From contig BMZV01000001.1 in assembly GCA_014652975.1 (NCBI GenBank), forward strand, positions 1 to 64,000: a DNA stretch of 64,000 nt. Reading direction: 5' to 3'. Within the stretch, counting starts at the first letter, position 1. Each line of letters starts with the position of its first letter. Below are positions 52,820-62,491 of this stretch, in pieces. The position numbers were made by a program, and so were the translations under genes. The notes beneath the pieces were generated by a model, which was not told where the DNA came from, ran no database searches, and was given only the letters and a program-made list of their open reading frames with translations. This DNA comes from Kocuria marina. GTDB lineage: Bacteria > Actinomycetota > Actinomycetes > Actinomycetales > Micrococcaceae.

Positions 52820-55033
52820 ATGCCCAAGATCATCTACACCGAGACCGACGAAGCACCCATGCTCGCTACGTACTCGTTCAAGCCGATCGTGGAGGCGTTC
52901 GCGTCCACCGCCGGTGTGGAGGTGGAGACCCGGGACATTTCCCTGGCCGCGCGCATCCTGGCCCAGTTCCCGGACCGCCTCACCGACGAGCAGCGGGTCC
53001 CGGACACCCTGGCCGAGCTGGGCGAACTCGTGGAGACCCCTGAAGCGAACATCGTCAAGCTGCCGAACATCTCCGCGTCCATCCCGCAGCTGAAGGCCAC
53101 CATCAAGGAGTTGCAGGCGGACGGCTACGACCTGCCGGACTACCCCGAGGTCGCCACCTCGGACGAGGCCAAGGACATCCGCGCGCGTTACGACCGTGTC
53201 AAGGGCTCCGCCGTGAACCCCGTGCTGCGCGAGGGCAACTCGGACCGCCGCGCCCCCAAGGCCGTGAAGAACTACGCCCGGCAGCACCCGCACTCCATGG
53301 GCGAGTGGAGCAAGGACTCCAAGACCAACGTGGCCACGCTCGGCCACGACGACTTCCGCAGCAACGAGAAGTCCGTGATCATCCCCGAGGACGACACCCT
53401 GACCATCCAGCTCGTCACCGACCGGGGCACCACGGTGCTCAAGGAGTCCTTGCCCGTACTGGCCGGTGAGGTCGTGGACGGCACCTTCATGAGCGCCGCC
53501 GCGCTGGACGCGTTCCTCGCGGAGCAGGTGGCCCGCGCCAAGTCCGAGGACGTCCTGTTCTCCACCCACCTCAAGGCCACCATGATGAAGGTCTCCGACC
53601 CCATCATCTTTGGCCACGTGGTCACCGCGTTCTTCCGGGATGTCTTCGACCGCTACGGAGAGGACCTCGCCAAGGCGGGGCTGTCCCCCAACGACGGCCT
53701 GGGTGGAATCTTCTCGGGCCTGGACGCCCTGGACAACGGCCAGGAGATCAAGGCCGCGTTCGACAAGGCGATCGACGAGGGCCCCGAGCTGGCCTACGTG
53801 AACTCGGACAAGGGCATCACCAATCTCCACGTGCTCTCGGACGTGATCGTGGACGCCTCTATGCCCGCCATGATCCGCACGTCCGGAAAGATGTGGGGTC
53901 GCGAGGGCGAGCAGAAGGACACCCTGGCCGTGTTGCCGGACTCCTCCTACGCGGGGGTCTACCAGGTCGTGATCGACGACTGCCGCGAGAACGGCGCGTA
54001 CGATCCCACGACCATGGGTACCGTCCCCAATGTGGGTTTGATGGCACAGAAGGCCGAGGAGTACGGCTCCCACGACAAGACCTTCGAGATCCAGGACGCT
54101 GGCACCGTCCAGGTGGTCAACGGTGCCGGTGAGGTGCTGCTGTCCCACGAGGTCCAGCCCGGTGACATCTGGCGTGCGTGCCAGGCCAAGGACGCCCCCA
54201 TCAAGGACTGGGTGCAGCTGGCCGTGCGGCGTTCCCGCGACTCCGGGATGCCCGCCGTGTTCTGGCTGGACGAGTCCCGCGCCCACGACCGCAACCTGAT
54301 CACCAAGGTGGAGCAGTACCTCGCGGAGGAGGACACCGACGGTCTGGACCTGCGGATCCTCTCCCCCGCGGAGGCCACCAAGTTCACGGTGAAGCGGCTG
54401 CGCCGCGGCGAGGACACCATCTCGGTGACCGGTAACGTGCTGCGCGACTACCTCACGGACCTGTTCCCCATCCTGGAACTGGGCACGTCCGCCAAGATGC
54501 TGTCCATCGTGCCGCTCATGAACGGCGGTGGCCTGTTCGAGACCGGCGCCGGTGGTTCCGCGCCCAAGCACGTGCAGCAGCTGCAGGAGGAGAACCACCT
54601 GCGCTGGGATTCCCTGGGTGAGTTCCTGGCGCTCGCCGCGTCCTTCGAGCACCTCGCCAGCCGCTACGACAACGCCAAGGCGCAGGTCCTCGCGGATACC
54701 CTGGACCGCGCGACCGGGACCTTCCTCAACGAGAACAAGTCCCCGTCCCGGAAGGTCAACGAGCTCGACAACCGCGGTTCGCACTACTACCTGGCCAAGT
54801 TCTGGGCCGAGGAGCTCGCGCAGCAGACCGAGGACTCCGAGCTCGCGCAGGCGTTCCAGAAGGTCGCTTCCGAGCTGCGCGAGAACGAGGACACCATCAA
54901 CGCCGAACTGCTGGACGTGCAGGGTTCCCCCGCGGATCTCGGCGGGTACTACTGGCCCGTCCCGGAGAAGGTCTCCGCGGTGATGCGCCCCTCCGCCACG
55001 CTCAACGAGATCGTGGACGGGCTCAGCGCCTGA
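52820..55033 (+). CDS. icd: Isocitrate dehydrogenase, NADP-dependent, monomeric
   Basis: 737 residues, the length of the monomeric IDH-II family: starts [20 protein letters not shown] and carries [47 protein letters not shown], and [14 protein letters not shown]. Makes 2-oxoglutarate and NADPH. ATG has AAGGAG 8 bases upstream. Followed by two hairpins before tpx. Confidence 0.96.
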   Translation: MPKIIYTETDEAPMLATYSFKPIVEAFASTAGVEVETRDISLAARILAQFPDRLTDEQRVPDTLAELGELVETPEANIVKLPNISASIPQLKATIKELQADGYDLPDYPEVATSDEAKDIRARYDRVKGSAVNPVLREGNSDRRAPKAVKNYARQHPHSMGEWSKDSKTNVATLGHDDFRSNEKSVIIPEDDTLTIQLVTDRGTTVLKESLPVLAGEVVDGTFMSAAALDAFLAEQVARAKSEDVLFSTHLKATMMKVSDPIIFGHVVTAFFRDVFDRYGEDLAKAGLSPNDGLGGIFSGLDALDNGQEIKAAFDKAIDEGPELAYVNSDKGITNLHVLSDVIVDASMPAMIRTSGKMWGREGEQKDTLAVLPDSSYAGVYQVVIDDCRENGAYDPTTMGTVPNVGLMAQKAEEYGSHDKTFEIQDAGTVQVVNGAGEVLLSHEVQPGDIWRACQAKDAPIKDWVQLAVRRSRDSGMPAVFWLDESRAHDRNLITKVEQYLAEEDTDGLDLRILSPAEATKFTVKRLRRGEDTISVTGNVLRDYLTDLFPILELGTSAKMLSIVPLMNGGGLFETGAGGSAPKHVQQLQEENHLRWDSLGEFLALAASFEHLASRYDNAKAQVLADTLDRATGTFLNENKSPSRKVNELDNRGSHYYLAKFWAEELAQQTEDSELAQAFQKVASELRENEDTINAELLDVQGSPADLGGYYWPVPEKVSAVMRPSATLNEIVDGLSA

Positions 55034-55093
55034 CGTTCCGGAGTGTCTCGCGCGTGTGACGGACCCAGGTTCGCGCACGCGCGGCAACCGACG

Positions 55094-55135
55094 ACGACGC
55101 CGCGTCGCCTCCGCACGGGGGCGGTGCGGCGTCGT
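55094..55135 (+). terminator. Terminator after icd
   Basis: 10-bp stem acgacgccgc (55094-55103) with gcggcgtcgt (55126-55135), 22-base loop, then tcgtt. Confidence 0.55.
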
Positions 55136-55169
55136 TCGTTATCCGTCCCGAAAGATCCGGACACGCGAA

Positions 55170-55197
55170 AGGGGCGGGACCGCACGGCCCCGCCCCT
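55170..55197 (-). terminator. Terminator after tpx
   Basis: 9-bp stem aggggcggg (55170-55178) with cccgcccct (55189-55197), just past the tpx stop in its direction; reads into CTTTCGCG on the minus strand. Confidence 0.65.
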
Positions 55198-55212
55198 CCT
55201 CCGGTGAGCTGA

Positions 55213-55710
55213 TCAGGAGACGGCGGCGACAGCGGCGTCGTAGTCCGGCTCCTCGGTGATCTCCTCGACGAGCTGGGTGTGGACGACCTTGCCGTTCTCG
55301 TCCACGACCACGACGGCGCGGGCCAGCAGACCCTCGAGCGGGCCGTCCGTCTGGGTCACACCGTAGTCCTCGCCGAACGACGAACGGAACGCGGACGCGG
55401 TGGTGACGTTGTCGATGCCCTCCGCGGCGCAGAACCGGCCCTGCGCGAACGGCAGGTCCTTGGAGACACACACCACGGCGGTGTTCTGCAGGGACGCGGC
55501 GCGCTGGTTGAACTCGCGCACGGACTTGGCACACACGCCCGTGTCCAGGGACGGGAAGATGTTGAGCACCATGCGCTTGCCCGTGAACTCGTCCGAGGCC
55601 ACGGGGCTCAGATCCGCTCCCACGAGGTCGAAGGACGGCGCGGACTCTCCCTGGGCGGGCAACTCGCCGACGGTGTGGACGGGGTTTCCTTGGAATGCAG
55701 TAGTAGCCAT
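55213..55710 (-). CDS. tpx: Thiol peroxidase Tpx (atypical 2-Cys peroxiredoxin)
   Basis: 165 residues. Peroxidatic Cys60 in [11 protein letters not shown] and resolving Cys94 in [10 protein letters not shown], the Tpx spacing. Reduces hydrogen and alkyl peroxides with thioredoxin. ATG 55710 has GGAG close upstream and a CACAAT at -10 distance. Divergent from mdh. Confidence 0.95.
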   Translation of the reverse strand: MATTAFQGNPVHTVGELPAQGESAPSFDLVGADLSPVASDEFTGKRMVLNIFPSLDTGVCAKSVREFNQRAASLQNTAVVCVSKDLPFAQGRFCAAEGIDNVTTASAFRSSFGEDYGVTQTDGPLEGLLARAVVVVDENGKVVHTQLVEEITEEPDYDAAVAAVS

Positions 55711-55886
55711 GTCTCCATTGTGGTGCGCGCCACTGGCCCGTGACACGTATGTCCGCCGTGCGCTGAACCGGGCTCGCTGATAGCCTCTGTGCCACCCCGC
55801 CCCGTGAGACGAGTCACACGGGTACCCCGCATCAGAGTCGCGTGACCGCCGGGCACCCCGGAGCGCGCAGCCCAGGAGGAATCACC

Positions 55887-56873
55887 GTGAATACCACTCC
55901 CGTCACCGTGGCCGTGACCGGCGCCGCCGGCCAGATCGGATATAGCCTGCTGTTCCGGATCGCTCACGGGGACCTGCTCGGCCCCGAACGCCCCGTCCGG
56001 CTGAGGCTTCTGGAGATCCCGCAGGCCCTGCCCGCCCTCGAGGGAACCGTCATGGAACTGCAGGACTGCGCGTTCCCGCTGCTCGCGGACGTGGAGATCG
56101 ACTCCGACGCCCGCACGGTGTTCGACGGCGCTCAGCTCGCCTTGCTCGTGGGTGCCCGCCCGCGGGCCAAGGGGATGGAACGCAGCGACCTGCTTGAGGC
56201 CAACGGTGCGATCTTCACGGAACAGGGCCGAGCCCTCAACGACGTGGCCCACGACGACGTGCGCGTGGTCGTGACCGGCAACCCGGCCAACACCAACGCG
56301 CTGATCGCCCAGCGCCACGCCCCGGACATCCCCGAGTCCCGGTTCAGCGCCCTGACCCGGTTGGACCACAACCGGGCCGCGGCCATGCTCGCCGCTGAGA
56401 CCAAAACCTCGGTCGCGAAGGTCAAGAACCTCAGCGTGTGGGGCAACCACTCCGCCACGCAGTACCCGGATCTGGACCACGCCATTGTGGCCGGGCGGCC
56501 CGCCCTGGACCTGGTGTCCCGCAAATGGGTCACGGACACGTTCATCCCCACGGTGTCCCAGCGGGGTGCGGCGGTGCTGCAGGCCCGCGGTGCGTCCTCC
56601 GCCGCATCCGCGGCGAGCGCGACGCTCGATCACGCCCGCGACCTCATGCTCGGTAACCGCCACGGGGACTGGACGTCCATGGCCGTGGTCTCCGACGGTT
56701 CCTACGGTGTCCCGGCCGGCCTGGTCAGCTCGTTCCCGGTCACCACGTCCGGGGGCGACTGGTCCGTGGTGCAGGGCCTGGAGATCTCCGAGTTCTCGCG
56801 TTCACGCATCGACGCGTCCGTGGCGGAACTCGAGTCCGAGCGCGACGCCGTGCAGCAACTGGGCTTGATCTGA
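55887..56873 (+). CDS. mdh: Malate dehydrogenase
   Basis: 328 residues, LDH/MDH superfamily group 2: NAD motif [12 protein letters not shown], substrate arginines in [32 protein letters not shown], and catalytic His in [11 protein letters not shown]. Completes the malate-oxaloacetate step beside gltA and icd. GTG 55887 preceded by AGGAGGAATCACC. Terminator follows directly. Confidence 0.95.
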   Translation: MNTTPVTVAVTGAAGQIGYSLLFRIAHGDLLGPERPVRLRLLEIPQALPALEGTVMELQDCAFPLLADVEIDSDARTVFDGAQLALLVGARPRAKGMERSDLLEANGAIFTEQGRALNDVAHDDVRVVVTGNPANTNALIAQRHAPDIPESRFSALTRLDHNRAAAMLAAETKTSVAKVKNLSVWGNHSATQYPDLDHAIVAGRPALDLVSRKWVTDTFIPTVSQRGAAVLQARGASSAASAASATLDHARDLMLGNRHGDWTSMAVVSDGSYGVPAGLVSSFPVTTSGGDWSVVQGLEISEFSRSRIDASVAELESERDAVQQLGLI

Positions 56874-56880
56874 GCCCGGC

Positions 56881-56915
56881 CCTGACCCGCACCGCCGTGT
56901 GCGGGGCGGGTCAGG
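56881..56915. terminator. Bidirectional terminator between mdh and macrodomain gene
   Basis: 10-bp stem cctgacccgc (56881-56890) with gcgggtcagg (56906-56915); it overlaps the last codons of the leftward gene. Confidence 0.7.
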
Positions 56916-57426
56916 AGTTCTCGGCCAGGGCGTCGCGGAACGCTTGCTCGGCGGCGTCGGAGAAGGGGACGAAGACGACGGTGTCCACGGAGGTGTCCGC
57001 GGCGAGGACCGTGCGCACGGCGATCCGGGCGGCGTCGTCCATGGGCCAGCCGTAGATCCCGGCGGAGACCGCGGGGAAGGCCACGAACACGGCGCCGATC
57101 TCGTCCGCCACGCGCAGCGACTCGCGGTAGCACGAGGCCAGGACGTCACTGCGATCGGTCTTCTTCGCGAACACCGGGCCCACCGTGTGGATGACCCACG
57201 TGGCGGGCAGATCATACCCCTTGGTCGCCACGGCCCCGCCCGCGGGCAGCCCGTCCGGGAGGGTCGTCTCCCGCAACTGCTTGCACTCGGCGAGCAGCTG
57301 TTTCCCGGCGGCGCGGTGGATCGCCCCGTCCACACCGCCTCCGCCCAGGAGCCTGGAGTTGGCCGCGTTGACGATGGCGTCCGCGTGGATTTTCGTGATG
57401 TCACCCCTGCGAATCTCGATGTTCAT
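56911..57426 (-). CDS. Macrodomain protein (O-acetyl-ADP-ribose deacetylase type)
   Basis: 171 residues: GDITKIHADAIVNAANSRLL, GGGGVDGAIHRAAG and VIHTVGP, with PAVSAGIYGWP, the MacroD-type ADP-ribose pocket. Removes ADP-ribose or acetyl from O-acetyl-ADP-ribose. ATG 57426 lies 6 bases after TAGTGT. It is divergent from the PIG-L gene. Confidence 0.93.
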   Translation of the reverse strand: MNIEIRRGDITKIHADAIVNAANSRLLGGGGVDGAIHRAAGKQLLAECKQLRETTLPDGLPAGGAVATKGYDLPATWVIHTVGPVFAKKTDRSDVLASCYRESLRVADEIGAVFVAFPAVSAGIYGWPMDDAARIAVRTVLAADTSVDTVVFVPFSDAAEQAFRDALAENS

Positions 57427-57432
57427 ACGGCC

Positions 57433-57438
57433 ACACTA
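57433..57438 (-). promoter_or_regulatory. -10 box of a leaderless promoter (macrodomain gene)
   Basis: Minus-strand TAGTGT, then ggccgt and the ATG. Confidence 0.45.
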
Positions 57439-57470
57439 GTCCCGCCCTGTCACCGAACCCCATGGGCCCC

Positions 57471-57476
57471 TAGGCT
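57471..57476 (+). promoter_or_regulatory. -10 box of a leaderless promoter (PIG-L gene)
   Basis: TAGGCT, then gggagc and ATG 57483. Two divergent leaderless promoters share a 56-base gap. Confidence 0.45.
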
Positions 57477-57482
57477 GGGAGC

Positions 57483-58202
57483 ATGGCCGATCTCGAACTG
57501 TTCGACGATTCAGGGGTCCACACCGTCCTGTGCGTGGTGGCCCACCCGGACGACATGGAGTACGGGGGTTCGGCCGCCGTCGCCCGCTGGACCCGGCGCG
57601 GCGCGACGGTGAGCTACCTATTGTTGACCGCCGGGGAGGCGGGGATCCGGGACCGCGATCCGAGCGACGTCGGCCCGTTGCGGCGGGGCGAACAGGAAGC
57701 GGCGTGCCGGGCCGTGGGGGTCACCGATCTGCGGGTCCTGGACCTGCCGGACGGGACCCTCCAATACGGACTGGACCTGCGGCGCAGGATCGCGCGGGTG
57801 ATCCGCGAGGTCCGCCCGGACACCGTGGTCACGATCGACTGGTCCGTGGAGGCCGGGTGGGGTCTCAACCAGGCCGACCACCGCGTGGCCGGGATGGCCG
57901 CGCTCGACGCTCTGCGGGACGCCGATAATCCGTGGGTGTTCCGGGAGCTGCTCGAGGACGAGGGGCTCGAGGCGTGGGGCGCCGAACGGTTGCTCGTTAC
58001 GGGCGCGCAACCCGATCATGCGATCGAACTGTCCGAGGAGGACATCACCGCGGCGGTCGAGTCGCTGCGCTGCCACAAGCAGTACCTCGCCGCGCTGGAC
58101 GGGCACCCGGATCCGCACGAGATGATCACGGGCATGACCGAAGGCGCCGGGCGCGCCGCGGGTGTGGACCACGCTCTCGGGGTGCGGGTTTTCCCGCTCT
58201 GA
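57483..58202 (+). CDS. PIG-L/LmbE family deacetylase
   Basis: 239 residues with the zinc motif VVAHPDDMEYGG, GEAGIRDRDPS and NQADHRVAG supplying the second His. Same fold as mshB but only about 240 residues. Deacetylates an N-acetylated sugar or hydrolyses a conjugate; candidates include mycothiol S-conjugate amidase-like activity, unproven. The 3' end runs toward the broken transporter on the other strand. Confidence 0.87.
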   Translation: MADLELFDDSGVHTVLCVVAHPDDMEYGGSAAVARWTRRGATVSYLLLTAGEAGIRDRDPSDVGPLRRGEQEAACRAVGVTDLRVLDLPDGTLQYGLDLRRRIARVIREVRPDTVVTIDWSVEAGWGLNQADHRVAGMAALDALRDADNPWVFRELLEDEGLEAWGAERLLVTGAQPDHAIELSEEDITAAVESLRCHKQYLAALDGHPDPHEMITGMTEGAGRAAGVDHALGVRVFPL

Positions 58203-58309
58203 CGTCCTCGGAGTTGTCCGCGGAGACGTCACCAGGGGCGACGGCGCTCGTGCCCCCGCGGGGACGCTGGCATTGGCGCCGTTCGCCTCCCCGCAATGTC
58301 TCGTAGCAG

Positions 58310-58683
58310 TCAGCCCCTCCCCCGGGCGAGCACGTCACGGGAACGGTCTCCCCCAGCGCGATGAGACACACCGCGACCACGTTGGTCCCGGCCACCCCGG
58401 TGAAGAACCCGAAGGCCCGGGCGGGGACGTGCAGGTCCTCGAGAACCCGCTGCGGATAGGCGACCACGCGCCACGCGGTGAGGACCACGAGCATCGCCTA
58501 GACCGCGAGTGCGAACCCCATGACCACGGTGGCGGGTCCGTGGAATCCCAGGTGGTACGCCCCCACGGAGACGATGACGGAGGCCACGACCACCGCAAAG
58601 CACGACCGCGGCAGGCTCGGCACATTGCTCTTCAGCGCACCCAGTGCCCGTCCGGTGATCCCTGCCGTGGCTGTGCCACTCAC
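58310..58683 (-). pseudogene. Broken TehA/SLAC1-like transporter (5' part with internal stop)
   Basis: GTG 58683 overlaps the YchJ stop (GTGA). The frame reads ALGALKSNVPSLPRSCFAVV, helices VASVIVSVGAYHLGF and VVMGFALAV, then a TAG at 58500-58498, then continues in the same frame with AMLVVLTAWRVVAYPQRVLE and GFFTGVAGTNVVAVCL, as in tellurite-resistance/C4-dicarboxylate transporters. Homology ends at about 58340; the other 200 residues of the usual 330 are absent. Either a simple nonsense mutation or further decay after a 3' deletion. Confidence 0.75.
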
Positions 58684-59069
58684 GCGTCCTCGACCGGGGC
58701 CGTGTAGAACCACCGGCCCGCACGCTTGGCGAACCGTGAGTTCTCACGCAGGACGCCCGGGCCGTCGGGACCGCGGTAATTGGTCTCGAACTCGACGGTG
58801 CCGACGGCGTCGTCCTCCCCGCCGGCCTCTGTGCGCACGATCGTGAGCCCCGTCCATTCGACCCGGGGATCGCTCGCGGTGTCCGCGGGACGGTTCGCGG
58901 GGTGCCACGTGCGGAACAGGTGGTCGTCGTCGCCCGTGGCGAACGCGGTGTAGCGCGAACGCATGAGGGCCTCCGCGGTCACGGGCCACCGCTCGTGACG
59001 CACCGCGGGGCCGCAGCACTGTTCGAACGGGGCACCGGCGGGCAGCCCACCGCAGGGACAAACACTCAT
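58680..59069 (-). CDS. YchJ-family protein with SEC-C-type zinc motif
   Basis: 129 residues. N-terminal CPCGG...CCGP zinc-binding cysteines, then the YchJ core AEALMRSRYTAFATGDDDHLFRTWHP and VEFETNYRG, RENSRFAKRAGRWFY. UPF0225 type, unknown function. ATG 59069 lies 7 bases after TAAACT. Probably once co-translated with the broken transporter downstream. Confidence 0.87.
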   Translation of the reverse strand: MSVCPCGGLPAGAPFEQCCGPAVRHERWPVTAEALMRSRYTAFATGDDDHLFRTWHPANRPADTASDPRVEWTGLTIVRTEAGGEDDAVGTVEFETNYRGPDGPGVLRENSRFAKRAGRWFYTAPVEDA

Positions 59070-59076
59070 GCGCGGG

Positions 59077-59082
59077 AGTTTA
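59077..59082 (-). promoter_or_regulatory. -10 box of a leaderless promoter (YchJ gene)
   Basis: Minus-strand TAAACT, then cccgcgc and the ATG. Confidence 0.4.
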
Positions 59083-59266
59083 CCCCCGCGCTGCCCCCAC
59101 CCCTCGGGGTGCGACGTCGCCCTACCCGGCGCGTGCACGTGGCCTTCGCCGGTCGGGCCGCATGACAGCCGGGCGGTACGTCAGCGGGCGGCACGGGGGC
59201 CGCGGGTCCGACGATCGTCGTCGGGCGCATCCCGCGGCCCGCCCCGTGCGGCCATGGCTCCGGCGG

Positions 59267-60328
59267 TCAGCGACCCGCGATCGAGTACCCCTGGACAGGG
59301 CCCTCCGTGTTGGGTTTCCACCCGAGGGCGGGTGCCACGTGCTTGGCGAAGTTCTCGAGGATGCGCAGGTTCAGCTCGGGGCCCAGCTGGCTCGGGATAG
59401 TGAGCATGAGGGTGTCGGCGGACATGACGGCGTCGTCGGCGCGCAACTGCTCGATGAGGACGTCCGGCGAATCGGCGTAGGTGCGCCCGAACGTGGAGGT
59501 GAACCCGTCGATCACGCCCACCTGGTCGCGGGACTCGCGCGCGCCCATGTAGGAGAAGATCTTGTCCTCGGGGCCCACGATCGGGAACACGCTGCGGCTC
59601 ACGGACGTGCGCGGCGTACGCGTGTGGCCCGCCTTCGCGAAGGCCTCGCGGTAGCGGCGCAACTGATCCGCCTGTTGCGCGGCGAACGTACCCTCGTTGG
59701 CCTCCGTGAGCAGTGTGGAACTCATGAGGTTCACGCCCTGCTCGCCCGCCCACTCGGCGGTCCGGCCCGAACCGGCACCCCACCACACGCGTTCCGCGAG
59801 ACCCGGTGATTGCGGTTCGATGGCGAGCCGTGCTCCCGCGCCGTACTGGGCGGGATCCGCGTAGGTCATGGGCTCACCCTTGATGGCCCGCAGGAACGTG
59901 TCGAAGTGCTCCCGGGCGATGTCCGCACCGCGCGGATCCGTGGAACCCAGGTAGCCGAACGCCTCCCACCCGCGCAGCGCGGGCTCAGGTGAACCGCGGC
60001 TCACGCCGAGGGCCACGCGGCCGTCCGCGATGAGGTCCAACTGGGCCGCTTCCTCCGCGAGGTAGAGCGGGTTCTCATAGCGCATGTCGATCACGCCGGT
60101 GCCCACCTCGATGTGGCGGGTACGGGCCGCAATGGCGCTCAACAGGGGCATGGGGGACGCGGACTGGCGTGCGAAGTGATGCACGCGGAAGTACGCGCCG
60201 TTGACGCCCAGCGCGTCCGCGCCCTCGGCGATCTCGATCGCGTCCTTGAGGGCCTGACGAGCATCCGGGTCCGCGCGTCCACGCCCGGAACCGTAATGAC
60301 CGAAACTCAGGAATCCGAAAGCCTTCAT
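59267..60328 (-). CDS. LLM-class flavin-dependent oxidoreductase
   Basis: 353 residues, luciferase-like TIM barrel: FGFLSFGHYG at the start, EEAAQLDLIADGRVALGVSRG, WWGAGSGRTAEWAGEQGVNL and a C-terminal LRILENFAKHVAP. Uses reduced FMN or F420; substrate unknown. ATG 60328 chosen because the family N-terminus starts here; the frame is open further upstream. Confidence 0.87.
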   Translation of the reverse strand: MKAFGFLSFGHYGSGRGRADPDARQALKDAIEIAEGADALGVNGAYFRVHHFARQSASPMPLLSAIAARTRHIEVGTGVIDMRYENPLYLAEEAAQLDLIADGRVALGVSRGSPEPALRGWEAFGYLGSTDPRGADIAREHFDTFLRAIKGEPMTYADPAQYGAGARLAIEPQSPGLAERVWWGAGSGRTAEWAGEQGVNLMSSTLLTEANEGTFAAQQADQLRRYREAFAKAGHTRTPRTSVSRSVFPIVGPEDKIFSYMGARESRDQVGVIDGFTSTFGRTYADSPDVLIEQLRADDAVMSADTLMLTIPSQLGPELNLRILENFAKHVAPALGWKPNTEGPVQGYSIAGR

Positions 60329-60520
60329 GACCGGTGCAACTGCGACCCCACCCCTTTTATTTCCGGTGCAACTTCTTCCGCGATGAGCACGACGCCGCTC
60401 GGTGTCAATCGCACGCCGGCGTCCGGGCATCCCGTGTCCGCAGGGGTGATTTTCCAGCGGCCCGTGCGCGCGCGGCGTCGTCGCACCCCGGAATCGGCCC
60501 CGCGGGGGCAGTTCCCGGGG

Positions 60521-61393
60521 TCAGGCCTCGCCAGACTCCTCCTCCCCTGAGGCGGGGGCCGCGGCGAGGGCCATGACGTCGTCGAGCATCTCACGCGTGA
60601 GCAGGCCCGTGAACGTGTTGCGCTGGCTCACGTGGTAGCACCCCACGAGTCGCACCGTGCGGTCTTCCGGCGTGCGCAACCGTGCCACGGCACCGTGGCC
60701 GAACTTCGGGCGCGGTCGGGGCACGTCCCAACCCATGCGCGCCGCGGCGGCCAGGGTCGTCTGCCATGCGATGCCCCCGAGCGCGAGCATGCTCTCGAGA
60801 TGCGGGAGCAGCGCGATCTCCCGCTCGAACCAACCACTGCACGCCGCCTTCTCGTCGGGTGCGGGCTTGTTGGCGGGCGGCGCGCAGCGCACCGGGGCGA
60901 TCATCTGCACGCCGCGCAGGGTCTGCCCGTCCCCCGCGGTGCTCACGGTCTCGTTCGCCGCGAACCCCGCGCGGTACAGCGCCGCATAGATCCAGTCCCC
61001 GGCACGATCCCCCGTGAACATGCGACCCGTCCGATTGCCGCCGTTCGCCGCGGGCGCGAGACCCACGATCACGAGCCGCGCCATGGGGTCCCCGTAGGAC
61101 GGCACCGGGCGCCCCCAGTACGGCTCCCCCGCGAACGACGCCCGCTTGTGCTCGGCCACGTCCTCCCGCCACTCGACGAGCCGCTCGCACGTGCGACACA
61201 CGCTGCACAGGGCGTTGAGCTGCTCGACGTCGCTCGCCCCCGCCGCAAGCTCACGCACCCGGGCGGCGTCGTGGGCCACGGGGGTGTCCGCTCGCGCGGG
61301 GTCCTCCGGCCACCCGGTCCCGGGCGGCACCGGGGACGGGAAGAGCCGCCCGGTGAGCGGGTGGGGCAGGAGCGTCTGGGGGTTCTCAGCCAT
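60521..61393 (-). CDS. Uracil-DNA glycosylase, family 5 (UDGb)
   Basis: 290 residues. Fe-S cysteines in ALCSVCRTCERL with the later Cys in APVRCAPPANKP and in LVGCYHVS; active-site motif VGLAPAANGGNRTGRMFTGD and the C-terminal CYHVSQRNTFTG. Family 5 enzymes remove uracil and hypoxanthine and are usual in actinobacteria. The 240 bases upstream hold no gene. Confidence 0.92.
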   Translation of the reverse strand: MAENPQTLLPHPLTGRLFPSPVPPGTGWPEDPARADTPVAHDAARVRELAAGASDVEQLNALCSVCRTCERLVEWREDVAEHKRASFAGEPYWGRPVPSYGDPMARLVIVGLAPAANGGNRTGRMFTGDRAGDWIYAALYRAGFAANETVSTAGDGQTLRGVQMIAPVRCAPPANKPAPDEKAACSGWFEREIALLPHLESMLALGGIAWQTTLAAAARMGWDVPRPRPKFGHGAVARLRTPEDRTVRLVGCYHVSQRNTFTGLLTREMLDDVMALAAAPASGEEESGEA

Positions 61394-61635
61394 GCGGGTG
61401 CCTGTCTCAAGGGTGCGAGTGGGTGTGGAAGGGTGCGGAAATGCGGTGACGTGCGGTGCGGAGCGGCGGGCCGCCCGAGCCGGGCCGCGCCGGTCGGGAG
61501 CGCCGTCGTCCGCACGGCCGACACTGTCGTCGGCGGAGTGGGCGACGCCGCCCGGGCCGCGAGCGCCGTCATCCCCGCCCCGAGCGGAACAGGTAGGGAA
61601 TGACCGAGGCGAGCACGCGACGTCGGGCCCGCGGC

Positions 61636-62310
61636 TCAGAGCAGGGTGTCCTCCCCGAGCCGGCGCAGGATCTGCCGGCGCCAGCGCTGTGGGAACTCCG
61701 GGGCGCGGGTCAGCGCACGGTAGGCGTCCGGGTCCGCCATGCCGGCGTTCATGATGCGCACGACATCGCTCACGGACACCGCGCCCGACGGCCGGCTCGT
61801 GAACTCGAACGTGTCCCCCGCGGCCACGTGACCTTCGCGCAGGACCCGCAGGTAGAACCCCGTGCGGCCGGTGTCCTCCATGTCCCGGGGCAGCTGGGCG
61901 TCCTGCCACCTGCGGGACACCGTGGCGCACGGCGTGCGGGGCTGGGTCACCTGGACCACCGCGGTGCCCACCCGGTACACGTCCCCCAGGTGGACCTGAT
62001 CCTCCGTGGCGCCGCGCAACGTGAGGTTCTCGGAGAACGCCCCGGGGCCCAGATCGCGGCCCTCGCGGCGCCACGCGTCGTAGTTCTCATGGGGATAGCA
62101 GCACACGGCCTTCTCGGGGCCGCCGTGCACCGGGATGTCCCCCTGCTCGTCGCCGATGAATCCCGTGGCGCTCAGGAACACCCGGTCCGCGCGGGTCTCC
62201 TTCTCCGCGGCGGTTTCGAAGACCTTGCCGCCCCAGCGCTGCCGCCGCACCGCGCCGGTGTGCAGTGCGACCACCGCGGCATCCGTGACCGTCAGTTGTG
62301 GATTCTCCAT
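61636..62310 (-). CDS. MOSC-domain protein (YiiM-like)
   Basis: 224 residues: FETAAEKETRADRV, GFIGDEQGDIPVHGGPEKAV, FSENLTLRGA and the sulfur-carrying Cys in PRTPCATVSRRW, followed by the 3-alpha C-terminal domain (ALTRAPEFPQRWRRQI). YiiM-type MOSC proteins take part in molybdenum-cofactor-linked reduction of N-hydroxylated compounds. ATG 62310 has AGGAGG upstream. Confidence 0.9.
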   Translation of the reverse strand: MENPQLTVTDAAVVALHTGAVRRQRWGGKVFETAAEKETRADRVFLSATGFIGDEQGDIPVHGGPEKAVCCYPHENYDAWRREGRDLGPGAFSENLTLRGATEDQVHLGDVYRVGTAVVQVTQPRTPCATVSRRWQDAQLPRDMEDTGRTGFYLRVLREGHVAAGDTFEFTSRPSGAVSVSDVVRIMNAGMADPDAYRALTRAPEFPQRWRRQILRRLGEDTLL

Positions 62311-62456
62311 GGGTCCTCCTGATCCCGGGGACTGCTCACCGGATGGGGTATGGGCGCCGCTCGCGCGGTCCGGCCGGTCCGCCCGCCTGTCAGTTGCTTC
62401 ACGACCCGCGGCGTCTCGCGCTGCCGCGTGCTGTTTCGTGCGCCGCGCGTGGCTCG

Positions 62457-62484
62457 TTGCTCCTTGCTCCTTGCTCCTTGCTCG
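62457..62484. repeat. 7-bp tandem repeat
   Basis: Three copies of ttgctcc and a fourth ending in g, in the spacer between trhO and the MOSC gene. Confidence 0.8.
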
Positions 62485-62491
62485 CTGTGAT

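Noticed and set aside
52595-55087. Long minus-strand open frame of 830 codons opposite icd
   Set aside because: Same effect: codon-phase shadow of the isocitrate dehydrogenase gene, no family features.
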